Shown here one piece after another: positions 23,717-33,624 of a stretch of 64,000 nucleotides of DNA; positions within the stretch are counted from its first letter, which is position 1, and every line of letters begins with the position of its first letter. Below the pieces are notes generated by a model. It did not search any database. It was not told the origin of the DNA and worked only from the letters and a program-made list of their open reading frames with translations. Origin of the DNA: Amphiura filiformis (lineage: Eukaryota > Echinodermata > Ophiuroidea > Amphilepidida > Amphiuridae); contig NC_092637.1 of assembly GCF_039555335.1 (NCBI RefSeq), positions 39,954,526-40,018,525 of the forward strand, written 5' to 3'. The position numbers and the translations under genes are program-made.

Positions 23717-23775
23717 GATGCAAGAAGTATCTTAATCAACATCGGAAACGGTAAGATCGACCGGTGTACTGAGTC
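23717..23775. repeat. DIRS-like right inverted terminal repeat
   Basis: Begins GATGCAAGAAGTATCTTAAT and ends CCGGTGTACTGAGTC, complementary to the left copy. Confidence 0.9.
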
Positions 23776-23824
23776 GCAGTTAACATATTAATAGGCACTT
23801 TCAAGATTTGAGAAATAATTAACT

Positions 23825-24013
23825 ATTCCAGTTGAAATCCATACACCCCCTGTGAAAGATGTTACAGTAATCTTACACAGATACAGGGAGTGTGACTGAT
23901 TTCAAATGAGGTTACCTGAATGGGGTGACTCCATTTGAAATATCCACTCCCTGTGAGGGAGATTATGGTTATTTAAAGGAATTAGGGAGTGTGTGAATTT
24001 CAACTTGAATAGC
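23825..24013. mobile_element. MITE family F copy
   Basis: Begins TTCCAGTTGAAATCCATACA with CCCCCTGTG and closes with GGGAGTGTGTGAATTTCAAC plus TTGAATAGCC. Internal CTCCCTGTGA/ACAGGGAGTG words repeat. It lies just outside the DIRS right end. Confidence 0.65.
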
Positions 24014-24247
24014 CCATTTTAGCACTTCTCATTCATTAATACCTCAGACTGAGATTGTTAAAGCTTAGCCTTGATCAAGGCTTCCTCCTTACTTTTTCTC
24101 TATTCCGAGCTCTTCTTAGGACCCATGGTGGAAGTATCATATACTGGACTCCCTCAGATTTTTAGTCAGGTCAGAATTTTTGTGTGGCACTGGCAACATT
24201 AGCTTAGGGAGGAAGTATACCTTGTGGGCATGGTGTACATTTTGCTC

Positions 24248-24690
24248 AAACACTACCCCTGCAGTGCACAGTCCCGGTCCCCGCGCTCCATGCATCCGCG
24301 GGTATTCATGCTTGTCGGTGAACTTTAAAAACACCCCCTTTTGCATCTCATTTCGCGAAGTTTTTAGGGGAAAAACACCCCTTTTTTTAGCGATTTCGCA
24401 AATTATTTGCCCTTCGACAATACCCCTAGCTATTTTCGCTAAAACGCAAACAATATTTCTAATATACCCTTTTCTGGCAGAAATGCGTAGGCTGCTCGAT
24501 GAAAACACCCCTTATTTTCAATTTCGCGAACACATGGTTTGAAAAAACACCCCTTTTTTGTGTGTTTCACGAATCGCATTTCTTCATCTGAAAACACCCC
24601 TTATTTTCGCGAAATTTTCGACGAGCATGAATACCCGTGGATGCACGGAGTGTGGGGGCCGGGTGCACATTATGCCAGGGGTAAAGTGTG
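24248..24690. mobile_element. Element with iterated ACACCCCTTATTTTCGCGAA motif
   Basis: About 70-bp inverted ends: the left has CTCCATGCATCCGCGGGTAT with TCATGCTTGTCG, the right has the complement GACGAGCATGAATACCCGTG with GATGCACGGAG. Between them are six degenerate copies of a 20-30 bp unit built on AAAACACCCCTTATTTTC followed by TTTCGCGAA (about 24326, 24373, 24417, 24498, 24544, 24588). No protein is plausible; ORFs on both strands follow the repeat. Confidence 0.6.
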
Positions 24691-25717
24691 ATAAGAAAGT
24701 CCACTATCTAGCAATTCAAATGTCAAATAGATTTTCACAAAGTTATAATGGTAAATAATTATTTTGAAAGAATAAATAACTTCAAATTTTGGAAAGAAAT
24801 AGACATTTTTGGAAGATGTGGCAAAGCTTCCATGAATTTTACATTCACTAACTATGGACGCCAAAGGACTTGAAGCAAGTCTAGTTAAAGCTTCTTTATC
24901 GAAATTGGTCTGCATCCAACTCAACTTTATAAATCCACAGGTGCTAGAAGTCTGAGAGAGAACCAAATATGCAGTTCATTACATTCCTTTGTACTGGATA
25001 TTTATCAATTTTTTTTTTTTTTGCTGGCTCTTTGTTGTGGTTTGTGTGAAACTTTAAAAAAACAACAGAACTTTGCTATTTCATTGATAATTTCCATTTT
25101 GGTATTGAAGATTTGTTTGTTTATTTCTTCTTTACCTTGGTCCATTTATCAAAGGGAAATTTGTGACATGATCAAGGGGAATGAGTCACATGTCGGCCCT
25201 GGTCGAAAATAAGTTTTACATGTGTTTCTAAAGAGCACATTAAGAGCTTTCAGAAACTGAAAACCCTGTGTTGATACGACTTTTCTTTGCAAAGTTATGT
25301 CAATTTATCAATCGCTGAAAACAGTATAAAACAAAAGAATTTTAACACTTCCTTTGCCAATATCTCAAAATCAATATTAGCGACATCCGACTCATTCCCC
25401 TTGATTGTGTCACATTTCAGCATCTCTCTGTTCTTTCATACGGCCCAGCATATCTATTCCCTGGCTTCTTGAGAGACACCCTTCTAAAATTCACCACATG
25501 ACGTAAAAGGCTAATTGCCACCATTCACAGGATTCACCATTTTACCATGGAGACTACCTGCATGCCCTTGAAGAAATTATAGGCCTACACAGTCTCTATC
25601 AACATGGTTGTAACTGAAATGCTATAACTGAAATAACATAACATACACTTACCCCATGATCTTACATCAGGTGCTTTGTCCTTCTGATGAATGACAACCT
25701 GATTATTTCCTCCTTAC
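24691..25717. other. RLR intron 3 remainder, no gene recognised
   Basis: AT-rich intronic DNA. A weak inverted relationship between words at about 25150 (GATCAAGGGGAATGAGTCAC) and 25390 (CATTCCCCTTGATTGTGTC) suggests another small foldback element. Confidence 0.4.
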
Positions 25718-25804
25718 ATGCCATAGGCTGGTCTTTCATCTCTGTATTTGCTGATCCTTTTGCACTCTCAGATACGTCCTCAAAGGAATGGTAACCTAGT
25801 GAAT
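25718..25804 (-). CDS. RIG-I-like receptor, exon 3 (linker)
   Basis: Acceptor ATATTTGGATAG, donor GGCAT|GTAAGG, 29 codons, phase 1 at both ends. The protein reads DSLGYHSFEDVSESAKGSAN then TEMKDQPMA; it is a disordered linker. A longer alternative runs to a second good donor (GGG|GTAAGT at 25652), adding NNQVVIHQKDKAPDVRSWG, but reaching it in frame requires one extra base within 25695-25715. The short form keeps the phase without any correction. Confidence 0.6.
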
Positions 25805-25869
25805 CTATCCAAATATAGAAACAATTGTAAGAAACAAATCAACAATTGTTTGTAAGAAGCAAATCAACA

Positions 25870-26150
25870 CCCGATGTTCAGTAGTAGAGTAGTCTGACGA
25901 ATAGGACCTGTTTTTTTTCTCAGTTACCAACTATCACTGCTCAGGCTCTGATTGCTCAAGAAAGATTGACCGCGAAAGTCCACTAACCGCCCCACCCGAC
26001 GGGCAGCGCGGTCACTGGACTTTCGCGATTCGTCTTTCTTGCGCCATAGATATGAGATAGTGGTCGCATAGTCTGAGCTGAACATTGTCTGGTAAATAAG
26101 GAAAAAAGGTCCTACACGTCGGACTATAGTAGAGCAAGGTTCAAGCCCGG
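25870..26150. mobile_element. Palindromic element with a GC-rich hairpin core
   Basis: Long imperfect inverted arms meet in a hairpin: CGCGAAAGTCCACTAACCGC on one side and GCGGTCACTGGACTTTCGCG on the other, around CCACCCGACGGGCA. The outer arms share TAGTCTGACG/CGTCGGACTA and AGGACCT/AGGTCCT. Confidence 0.6.
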
Positions 26151-26816
26151 GGTTCAATATTTTGGACTCCTCGAGACAACACACACAGCTAGAGGTCTCC
26201 CCCCAGCAGCGGATTAAAAATGGCAGAAGAACTAATAGAATGATCAAAATCTGTGGAATCAGTGATTTTGCCTATTTTGGTCCATCTAAGGCAGAGGCCA
26301 TCTGTTATCTGTAACTTAACACCATCCACATCCACCCCCTCAATATTGGCCTTTGTCCTCTTGCAACATTTTATTTGTTTTATGCAAAATTTGGGGTCAT
26401 CGGGCGAGAGACGGCCGGAATGTTTGGACCTAAATAAGGGTGCATTGGGTGAGAGTATGATCATTTTTACAATATGTATGTTTTCATGCTTTCCACAAGG
26501 GAAAATCCATACCCAAGAATTGAGAAACCTGTGCTAGCTTCTGAATTTGCCATTCTGATAAATGCAGATCTCGACAATCACTCCACAATCTCTATCACTG
26601 GCACCATATATTGGACAACTCAGTGAAATATGATTGATGAAAACATTCAGAAAGCCTGCTGAACCCTGGAAACCCGGCAACATACTGAACAAGTGTACAT
26701 TGTGGCATATAGTGGTCTGTCATACAAGTACATGGCTCATCATGGTTGTCCTCCATGATTTTTGGACACGAGGACTAGTGCTTATTTCAAACACTGGAAA
26801 AGAATAATAAGGTGTA

Positions 26817-27322
26817 CTAAACATCTCAAAAAAATAATTACCCCCCCCCCTTTAAATAATGACCATTATTCAAAAACAGGCTATTGTGTTACAAATCTGT
26901 AAAATGCGTTGGAAGCAGAATTTATTTCTGCGTAAATTTGACACCTCATTTGTAGCAATTGTCTAAATATTGACGTCATAGCGTACATTTTAAATTTTAA
27001 ATTGATCAATGTAACCCAACATTTGAAGTTGCAGTAAGATATATTGATTTGTATTCAGTATAATGGAAGAAAATCTGTGTAATATGATATCTCAGTGTTT
27101 TTGTATTGTTGCAAGTGCAACTTTCCAATCTGGACCTCGCTATATTTAATTGACTGGTGTTTTATTGTTTTCTGGACTATCGTATCAAATGAGGTGTCAA
27201 AATGCGCAGAAATACATTCTGCTTCCAATGCATTTTACAGATTTGTAATTCAACAGCCGTTTTTGAATAATGGCCATTATTTAAGGAGGGGGGGGGGGGT
27301 AATTACTTTTTTTTAGATGTTT
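26817..27322. mobile_element. Foldback element, family G copy 1
   Basis: About 150-bp inverted arms. ACATCTCAAAAAAATAATTA plus a C-run at the left mirrors the G-run and TAATTACTTTTTTTTAGATG at the right. Inside both arms is TTACAAATCTGTAAAATGCG with GGAAGCAGAA. The inner arm word TTGACACCTCATTTG is shared with the element at 33042. It lies in RLR intron 2. Confidence 0.7.
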
Positions 27323-27393
27323 TATGTGTGATTTCACTCACTTCACACAATTATGCATTGTGGGACAACTTGATTTTCTATTTATTTTCCTAC

Positions 27394-27588
27394 CTGGTGA
27401 TCCATTTGCAGTTGCTGTAGAATTTGCCGCCCCTGCTGGACTACCAGCTGAAGTATTCTGTGACAGATCCATTTTAGCAAAGTTTGGTTCAGCAACTGAT
27501 GTTGATGTAACAGGTGGTTCAAATTGATTACTTCTTGGTGGAGACAAAGGAGTCTGTTGACTTCCTGGAGATTCTGGACTAGTTGGTC
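27394..27588 (-). CDS. RIG-I-like receptor, exon 2 (Ser/Pro/Thr linker)
   Basis: Acceptor CTCTTGCAG, donor TCACCAG|GTAGGA, 65 codons, phase 1 at both ends. It starts GPTSPESPGSQQTPLSPPRS and continues low-complexity, rich in Pro, Ser, Ala and Asn. It links the DED exon to the rest of the receptor. No domain is recognisable; inclusion rests on splice sites and phase with exons 1 and 3. Confidence 0.68.
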
Positions 27589-28037
27589 CTGCAAGAGGTA
27601 TTAAGAACATGGATGACTGGGAACAAATTACAAAACGCAATGTACTTTTCCTTAGCTTTAAATTTCCCCTTCAAAAACATCGCAATAATATCAAAATCTA
27701 TGTGCGTAAATTAAAAAAGACATACACATGACTTGTACAGAACTGAAACTTATGGTCTTTATCATAAAAAGAGGAAACAAGCTGAAAATGCTAAAAATGC
27801 TTTTAAAACAGCGTAAAATTGGGGTAAAATGGCTCAAATTGGGCTAAAAATAAAAGAAAATGTGTAAATTTCAGGAATAAAAAAAAGAGGAAATCAGCTG
27901 AAAAAAGTTTCAGGTCTATGGATAAGGTTTAGGGTTAGGAGTTTAGAGTTAGGGTTATGATTAGTGTACGAATTTAGGGTTAGGGTGGTGCCACATATTC
28001 TACAATAATTACCGCTGAAATTGTCCATGTATCTTAC

Positions 28038-28353
28038 CATTTGTTTGGCTTCTCATAGCATCCTCCAGTTCCTTCACAAGATCCTTTCTGTTCACATCAT
28101 TAAGCAGTTCAACTAGCTCCTCATAGTCATCAGGTGATAGTTTGCCATGCGTTTCCAATCGCAAAAAGAAGTCCATACCAGTCTTTACTCTTTCTACCTC
28201 TTGCCAACAAGGAAGCCATCCAAACCAACAACCACATTCATCATTTCTTGGAGATTATCATCTCTTAACTGGTTGCTTATTCGCTGGAGTAGCTTTCGGA
28301 AGTTGCGTTTTTTGCGCACCTCATCTGCCATATTGCTCATGTAATGGTAGGGC
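28038..28353 (-). CDS. RIG-I-like receptor, exon 1: death-effector-type domain, with a one-base frame break
   Basis: Entered at a CCTTATAG acceptor and left at ACAAATG|GTAAGA in phase 1. The first candidate start is the ATG at 28340. The protein begins MSNMADEVRKKRNFRKLL, then QRISNQLRDDNLQEMMNVV; after the break it reads VKTGMDFFLRLETHGKLSPD and YEELVELLNDVNRKDLVKEL. The six-helix spacing, the L-x-x-LE-x-x-GKLS core and the closing RKDL (RxDL motif) mark a death-effector domain. The two halves are in different frames, and one base is missing near 28190-28200, next to a GG run. Vertebrate RIG-I and MDA5 carry CARDs here, so a DED implies a different adaptor. Either an assembly error or a damaged allele could explain the break. 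Confidence 0.7.
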
Positions 28354-28426
28354 CTATAAGGAAATTAATGCAGTCAAATCTGAGTGATGAATAGTTGCAT
28401 GTGGTATTCATGTGACAGTGTGCTAC

Positions 28427-28483
28427 TGGTTAATTGAGGGTCTATTTCTTCCTCTAGCTCTGGCATTATCCACAATTTGCTTT
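28427..28483 (-). CDS. Candidate upstream RLR exon
   Basis: A good acceptor (TTTATTCCAG) is followed by 19 codons (KQIVDNARARGRNRPSIN) and a weak donor CCA|GTAGCA. Its phase (2 to 2) would join exon 1 in frame through a 73-nt intron. The sequence resembles the tail of a helical death-fold domain, which would make the receptor tandem-DED. The evidence is thin: a poor donor and no preceding exon found. Confidence 0.25.
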
Positions 28484-28694
28484 CTGGAATAAAAGATATA
28501 TAGGTCAAGTACAGAATGTCCCAAAAAAATGGTTACTGGGTATGTAGAAAACATTTTTAGTTTGAGCCCGGAATTTAAAAATGTCAAAATACAAATTTTT
28601 AAAGAAAAAATACAAATTTTTTAATCAAGTGCTCTATAAAAGAAAATCAAAATAAACAGTGACATTCAATTTAGAGTTATTAAAAAGTCATTGC

Positions 28695-29115
28695 ATATGT
28701 GTGACGTGTCATGTCAAAAGGAGACACTTTTGGGCAGGATCCTAAATTGAGAAATAGACAAAAATCTACCCAGGGTGATTTTTTCACAATTTGATTTTTT
28801 TGCGAATTTGTGATGTTATTTATGTTTAAAATATTGCCTGATAGTATCAAACCGGAATATAACTGGCATCTTATATTTTTTGAGACATTTTTGAAGGTAA
28901 TTCCTACTCTCAACAGTGTCAATAATATTTTTAAAGGCCGATATCTCAATTTCTAATTTTATAATACCATATAACTTACGGACTCAATATCTTTGCTTTG
29001 GAATGTCCGATTTCTTTGGGGAAAACGGTGTTGTGGAGCAAAATATCTCTATATTTAAGATATGTAAAAACCTCAAAATTGATAACCTGCCTGCCCTTTT
29101 GACATGACACGTTAC
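28695..29115. mobile_element. Small inverted-repeat element
   Basis: GTGACGTGTCATGTCAAAAG at the left is answered by CTTTTGACATGACACGTTAC at the right. TATCTCAATTTCTAATTTT and CCTAAATTGAGAAATAGAC are a second matching inner pair. Non-coding. Confidence 0.5.
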
Positions 29116-29319
29116 AAATATCAAATAAATCCAACATAAATAATGTTTCAGAGATGCAATTTTTTTTTCAAAACGCAACAAGCCGCGGTGCGTTCCCTGT
29201 GCGCTTCACCCTGACAGTGTATCTCACGCGGAGCCTCACAACAAAACATGATCGAAAACATGGCCGGCCGGGAATTTCATACAGCTTGACGAACAATTAT
29301 TCCTCTTTTGCGCTGAAGT

Positions 29320-29481
29320 CACGGTTCGATTTAGAGGGGTTTTACATGCACAAATGCATGTAACTTTGGCTCTGTGCATGTAGAATTTTGCCTGTGCATG
29401 CAAAATTTTGTGTTATTTGGCCCATTTTGAGGGAAAAATCGGAGTTGTGCATGTACATTTTATTTTCTAAATCGAACCCTG
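29320..29481. mobile_element. Miniature hAT-type element with 8-bp target duplication and iterated GTGCATGTA motif
   Basis: 162 bp. Left end CACGGTTCGATTTAGAG, right end CTAAATCGAACCCTG, flanked by perfect direct copies of GCTGAAGT (29312-29319 and 29482-29489). Inside are five copies of a GTGCATGTA/ACATGCAC word, some inverted. Termini starting CA-GGTT and an 8-bp duplication are typical of hAT elements. It is upstream of the RLR coding exons. Confidence 0.75.
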
Positions 29482-29849
29482 GCTGAAGTTGTATCTTCAT
29501 TACGACTACGAGCTGCGCAAATTGCAAGAATCAAGATGATGATGTTTGAAAACAAGTTGATTGCTGTCCACTGCCACTTTTGATACAAAACGGCAATTTA
29601 AAACATGTTCATTTTTGTGCATGTTTTCAATTTTTCATTAAAGCTAACAGAATCATTATAGAAAATAAAGGTAAGATTTTGGTCTTATCGTGTACCGTAC
29701 CAGGTACAGCTCCTTTTCCTCTAGGAGCCATTTTTTCATTTTTTTAAATTTCCATCAAGAAACAAAAATATTCCGTACACTAGTATTGCCTAAATATGAC
29801 GCAAACTGTCAAATTTCAACCATTTTTATCGAATAACGAGGTCTAGAAA

Positions 29850-32650
29850 ACTGATCGCCCGTCAAAAAAGGAGGTCTAGGGAACTGATTGGCCGATCAAA
29901 AAAGGGGGGTCTTGGGAACTGATCAGCCGCCAATGGGGGTCTCGAGAACTGATCCAGGGTAATTTTCAATTTTTTTTGGTTTTTTTGCCACAGATTTTCG
30001 AAAGAATAAATTTCGATTCTTGTCAAAAATTGTGCATCGAATTAAGTATATCAGGATGAAAAATAAATTAAATTTATCTCAACATCTGGATCTGGATCAT
30101 TCCAAGCAGAATGTCTGCATCACACTTGAATCCAGATTAGGGACCAATCGGGCCAGAGCCAAAAATGGTCATCACTCAACCTAAAATTTAGAAATTGTTA
30201 CAGGAGTGAATTTCTCCTCTGGTTTAATAGACCACTTACCAAAGATTATGAATCGGCAAAAAAAAATTAAAATTTGCCCGTCAATTTTGGAATACAAGCA
30301 ATAAAATACACACATAGCGCCCTCTCGGTGTGGCGGGACGGAATTGTTAAATTTGATGTTACTGCATATTTAAAAAAGATAGGATTTTTTTGTTTATGGT
30401 ATTATAAAGGTCTTCTGTATACATGTAGACAATTTCAGCACTAAAAAAAATGTCAGTGGACTTTGCAAAAATAAAGAAATAAATTAAAATATGTGTACAA
30501 TTCCGTCCACATTTTCAGGTGATTTTTTACGTTCGGAAGGGACGAAAAAAAATTTTAGTCAAAACTTTCCAAAATATCAACTATTATGGTAATAAACATT
30601 CCTGAGTACATAAAAATTGAATTCATCAACTTTGCTAGACTCAGAGCCATTTTAACTTCTTCTATTTCAGGCCTTTTGTGGTAGGATGCCAGCAATAATG
30701 CTATTTTCAGGGTCTTTGGTGTAAAACACGGCGCCGCCACATTTTGAGGTGATTTTTTTAAGTTCAGGAATCTATGAAAAATTTCTTTCTCAGTCAATAT
30801 TTTGCAATAATTTTTCATTGGAAGTGAAAGAAAAACAATTTTGTCAGTTTTAAAGTGAATCAATTGCTTTTTTTTGATTTTGACATGGTGGACAAAATTC
30901 CGTCCCGCCACATTCCGTCCCGCCACATTGACATGATTTTAAAAATTAATGAACGATTACTATAAAGAAGCCGGTGAATTTTATAATTCCTCCCATAACA
31001 AAAGAAGGATAGTTGAAGTTAATACCAATGTTAGAAACAAATATTTTATCCCAGTACTTTTGATAAAAATTCAACAAATGTACTGTGTTCACAAATACAT
31101 GAAGTTTATCATTCCGTCCCGCCACATCAGTGAATTTGCGTTACCGTGGCAACGTGTTGATTCTTAAGACTATTTTTTTTGTGTGTGAATGTAGTCTGTA
31201 ACTTACTTGTTTATATTAAGAACATAAAGAATCCATAAAATAAACAGGGACAGAGCTACAATTTAAAAGGCCTATCAAAATTCCGTCCCGCCACAAACGG
31301 GAATTTTGGCTCTGGCCCAATCGTTATTTACGGCAGGGTGGGGAATGGGCGTTTTGGAAAAAATATATCGACAACAAATTTCGTGTTCCCCCCTCCGGTC
31401 CGCTCAAAATTTCCGCGTTCCCCCTTGTTTTCCCAATTTCTCCATTAAAACTTCACAATCCTCCCTCCTAGCTCCTGGTTCAACTAAAATTTCAGGTTCC
31501 CCCCCTCTCAAGGGGGGGTAGGTGTGCCACCGCCAGTTTCAACTCGAGGTCTAGGGAACTGATCGCCCGTCAAAAAAGGAGGTCTAGGGAACAGATTGAC
31601 CGATCAAAAAAGGGCGGTCAAGGGAACTGATCAGCCGCCAATGGGGGTCTCGAGAACTGATCCAGGGTAATTTTCAATTTTTTTGGTTTTTTGCCACAGA
31701 TTTTCGAAAGAATAAATTTCGATTCTTGTCAAAAATTGTGCATCGAATTAAGTATATCAGGATGAAAAATAAATTAAATTTATCTCAACATCTGGATCTG
31801 GATCATTCCAAGCAGAATGTCTGCATCACACTTGAATCCAGATTAGGGACCAATCGTTATTTACGGCAGGGTGGGGAATGGGCGTTTTGGAAAAAATATA
31901 TCGACAACAAATTTCGTGTTCCCCCCTCCGGTCCGCTCAAAATTTCCGCGTTCCCCCTTGTTTTCCCAATTTCTCCATTAAAACTTCACAATCCTCCCTC
32001 CTAGCTCCTGGTTCAACTAAAAATTTCAGGTTCCCCCCTCTCAAGGGGGGGGGGGGGTAGGGGTGTGCCACCGCCAGTTTCGAACTCGAGGTCTAGGGAA
32101 CTGATCGCCCGTCAAAAAAGGAGGTCTAGGGAACTGATTGGCCGATCAAAAAGGGGGTCTTGGGAACTGATCAGCCGCCAATGGGGGTCTCGAGAACTGA
32201 TCCAGGGTAATTTTCAATTTTTGTGGTTTTTTGCCACAGATTTTCGAAAGAATAAATTTCGATTCTTGTCAAAAATTGTGCATCGAATTAAGTATATCAG
32301 GATGAAAAATAAATTAAATTTATCTCAACATCTGGATCTGGATCATTCCAAGCAGAATGTCTGCATCACACTTGAATCCAGATTAGGGACCAATCGTTAT
32401 TTACGGCAGGGTGGGGAATGGGCGTTTTGGAAAAAATATATCGACAACAAATTTCGTGTTCCCCCCTCCCGTCCGCTCAAAATTTCCGCGTTCCCCCTTG
32501 TTTTCCCAATTTCTCCATTAAAACTTCACAATCCTCCCTCCTAGCTCCTGGTTCAACTAAAATTTCAGGTTCCCCCTCTCAAGACCCCAAAAATGTTGTG
32601 TTCCCCTAAATTTTCCCATTACCCCCTGCCATAAATAACGATCGCTCCCT
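29850..32650. repeat. ~540-bp tandem repeat, about 2.5-3 copies, copy 1 split by an insertion
   Basis: Units start at GGTCTAGGGAACTGATCGCC (29850 with small changes, 31549, 32090) and contain GTATATCAGGATGAAAAATA and CGTTATTTACGGCAGGGTGG. The period is 533-540 bp once the insertion in copy 1 is removed. GATCGCTCCCTTA with CCATAAATAACG at 32620-32650 is the inverted form of AGGGACCAATCGTTATTTAC, so the array may sit between termini of a larger element. The repeated ORFs it generates have no domain and simply follow the repeat. Confidence 0.85.
30151..31317. mobile_element. Non-autonomous DNA transposon with iterated ATTCCGTCCCGCCACA motif (element A)
   Basis: Inserted into repeat copy 1 with TIRs GGCCAGAGCCAAAA / TTTTGGCTCTGGCC and direct CAATCG copies on both sides (30145-30150, 31318-31323). 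The empty site is seen in the next repeat copies (CCAATCGTTATTT). Six copies of ATTCCGTCCCGCCACA or partial forms occur (about 30326 inverted, 30500 partial, 30895, 30910, 31112, 31281), the last lying next to the right TIR. No transposase ORF. Confidence 0.8.
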
Positions 32651-33041
32651 TAGTAGGCCTACAGGGATCTATTCTATACGATGATTATTTTTGGGTGGAT
32701 CATCTAGAAAGGATAAAATTCAAATTGAGAAAATATTCTAGGTATGATTTGTACTATAAAATCCAGATCATAAAAAATGCCAAATAGCCCTACTTTCTCA
32801 TACTGAATAATTATAGCAGTAGGCCTACTACAAGCAAACCTGAGAATTAAGATGAGCAAACCCATCTATACTGTTTTTCCTTCTCAATATTTCCGCGAAG
32901 CAATACATGATTAGGCCTACTTTTATGTGAATGAATGGAGCCATGAATGGCAAGTGTGCAGAATTCGGCAGTCTTTCCACCAGGCTGATAGATCGAAAAT
33001 CACTTCTAAATTCACTATTCGGGCCAGCCAATGAAGTGTAC

Positions 33042-33624
33042 ATAAACTGCTCCAAAAAAGAAACTTACCAGGTAAGAAATTTGTCTGTCAAATTCAAACG
33101 ACAAATTGTGTTACACTAAATGGGATATGAGTGGAAGCAGTGTTAATTTACGCAATTTTGACACCTCATTTGTTGCAAACGGATGAGTATTTTTGAAGTT
33201 ATGCTTATTTAACCGAACCTATCCACTGGAATGAAAGTTGCACTCATACCACTTGAGATGGTTGGCAGTATACTATATACAGGTGTAATCAGTGCTCTCC
33301 TCTTCTTCTTTGCATGACTAACTTTCCTATTGCTTCTTGTGAGGATGAAGAATGATCAAAGTTCTGAACATCCTTTCATGTGTCTGTTTATTGTGTGAAT
33401 TCATTGGGGCGGACCTGCAACTTTCAAATTTGATAGTAGGCTTGTTCAAATGAGCATAACTTCAAAAGTTTTGATCTGTTTGCGACAAATGAGGTGTCAA
33501 ACTCAGCGTAAATGTACACCGCTTCCACTCATATGCTATTCAGTATAATACGATTTGTCGTTTGAACTTGACAGACGAATTTCTTACCTGGTAAGTTACT
33601 TTTTGGGACCAGTTTATTTGAGGT
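33042..33624. mobile_element. Foldback element, family G copy 2
   Basis: Inverted arms of roughly 180-200 bp: CTTACCAGGTAAGAAATTTG at the left against its complement at 33575-33596, then ATGAGTGGAAGCAGTG and TTGACACCTCATTTGTTGCA. Outer edges ATAAACTG / CAGTTTAT. The inner arm matches the element at 26817. Confidence 0.7.

Larger units (their letters stand above)
16828..23775 (-). mobile_element. DIRS-like tyrosine-recombinase retrotransposon, decayed
   Basis: A 6.95 kb GC-rich block inserted in RLR intron 3, in the same orientation as the gene. Both ends carry the same ~58-bp inverted repeat, which begins GACTCAGTACACCGGTCGAT at the left and is complementary at the right. Reading on the minus strand, the order is gag-like region, reverse transcriptase, RNase H and connection region, then tyrosine recombinase at the low-coordinate end. 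This is the DIRS order, with a recombinase in place of an integrase, and the inverted rather than split-direct termini favour DIRS1-type over Ngaro or PAT types. All coding regions have frameshifts, so the copy is not autonomous. No target duplication is expected or seen. Confidence 0.9.

Noticed and set aside
30555-30926. 123-codon minus-strand frame in element A
   Set aside because: It begins in the iterated GGCGGGACGGAAT motif and has no transposase-like residues.
31306-32609. Repeated reading frames with GEWAFWKKYIDNKF
   Set aside because: The same peptide recurs because the underlying DNA is a 540-bp tandem repeat. There is no domain, and the longest open stretch ends in low-complexity sequence.
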